A stretch of DNA of 56,885 nt from the NCBI GenBank assembly GCA_027592755.1, contig JAQCLE010000014.1, positions 1-56,885 on the forward strand, read 5' to 3'. The number at the start of each line of letters is the position of its first letter. Position 1 is the first letter of the stretch. Positions 56,799-56,885 of this stretch are shown here, in pieces. The notes below the pieces were generated by a model. The model did no database searches, was not told the origin of the DNA, and saw only the letters and a list, made by a program, of their open reading frames with translations. Both the position numbers and the translations under genes were made by a program. The DNA is from Bacteroidota bacterium. Lineage in GTDB: Bacteria; Bacteroidota; Bacteroidia; Cytophagales; Cyclobacteriaceae.

Positions 56799-56885
56799 TT
56801 ATACTTTTTTGAAGACAATATCACACTCATCCGAACCTTTATGAATAAAGTTGCAATATCCCGTAATGCTTAATGTTTGCCACGT

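Overview
The window reads as chromosomal DNA of a gliding member of the Bacteroidota, most likely in or near the Cytophagales. The evidence is a PorP/SprF outer-membrane protein of the type IX secretion system (T9SS), two T9SS cargo proteins (one with a CHU_C/type B tail, one with a type A tail), the gene order rpsU-xerC-hpf, promoters of the TTG-N20-TAnnTTTG type, weak Shine-Dalgarno sequences, AT-rich DNA and many small operons. It is almost entirely gene-dense housekeeping and envelope DNA. I see no phage, insertion sequence, CRISPR array or rRNA, and only one tRNA.

Layout. 261-4848: a fused E1 alpha/beta 2-oxoacid dehydrogenase, a lipoprotein, a LuxE-like acyl-activating protein and a tiny lipoprotein. 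4914-9414 (minus): a nucleotide-sugar operon ugd-galE-rmlB followed by an FAD oxidoreductase. 9574-11031 (plus): rpsU-xerC-hpf, ending at a bidirectional terminator shared with aspC. 12428-14215 (minus): a ceramidase-like protein and a DinB-like protein. 14251-24987: the T9SS block, with PorP/SprF divergent from a 1.7-kilo-residue cargo protein, an interrupted small lipoprotein gene, a saccharopine-dehydrogenase-like protein and a second cargo protein. 25002-27409 (minus): NamZ-type muramidase, tRNA-Leu(CAA), a small monooxygenase and a SAM-cleaving enzyme. 27506-32493 (plus): phoH, comEC, recQ. 32498-41079 (minus): pgk, tsaC/sua5, sucD, and a PAPS module cysQ-cysN-cysD-cysC with a DUF2061 membrane protein and a DUF349 protein. 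41325-43879 (plus): rplM-rpsI-rpsB-tsf. 43978-46299: an SDR, lpxH and a secreted propeller-like protein. 46300-50059 (minus): a TolC-like protein and monomeric isocitrate dehydrogenase. 50263-52162 (plus): a decayed chimeric locus. 52212-56729 (minus): a lipid operon spt - extended SDR - ino1 - pgpA - gtrA.

Most interesting points. (1) The last operon joins serine palmitoyltransferase, a reductase of the type linked to ceramide synthesis, inositol-phosphate synthase, a PgpA phosphatase and a GtrA protein, so it looks like an inositol/sphingolipid operon. No CDP-alcohol transferase (phosphatidylinositol synthase) is present at its 3' end. (2) Immediately beyond that end lies an amidohydrolase frameshifted in an A9 run and fused by deletion to the C-terminal domain of an SLC12-type transporter, which itself carries a nonsense codon. 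(3) A relic of a UDP-sugar dehydrogenase (TviB/WbpO type), reduced to its first and last few dozen codons, sits in frame upstream of DUF2061-cysC. This suggests the sulfate-activation genes once served a capsule or exopolysaccharide cluster. (4) A small lipoprotein-like gene at 20744 carries a single in-frame TGA at its putative signal-peptide end. I do not see a clearly unprecedented system. These decayed loci and the lipid operon are the places to look harder.
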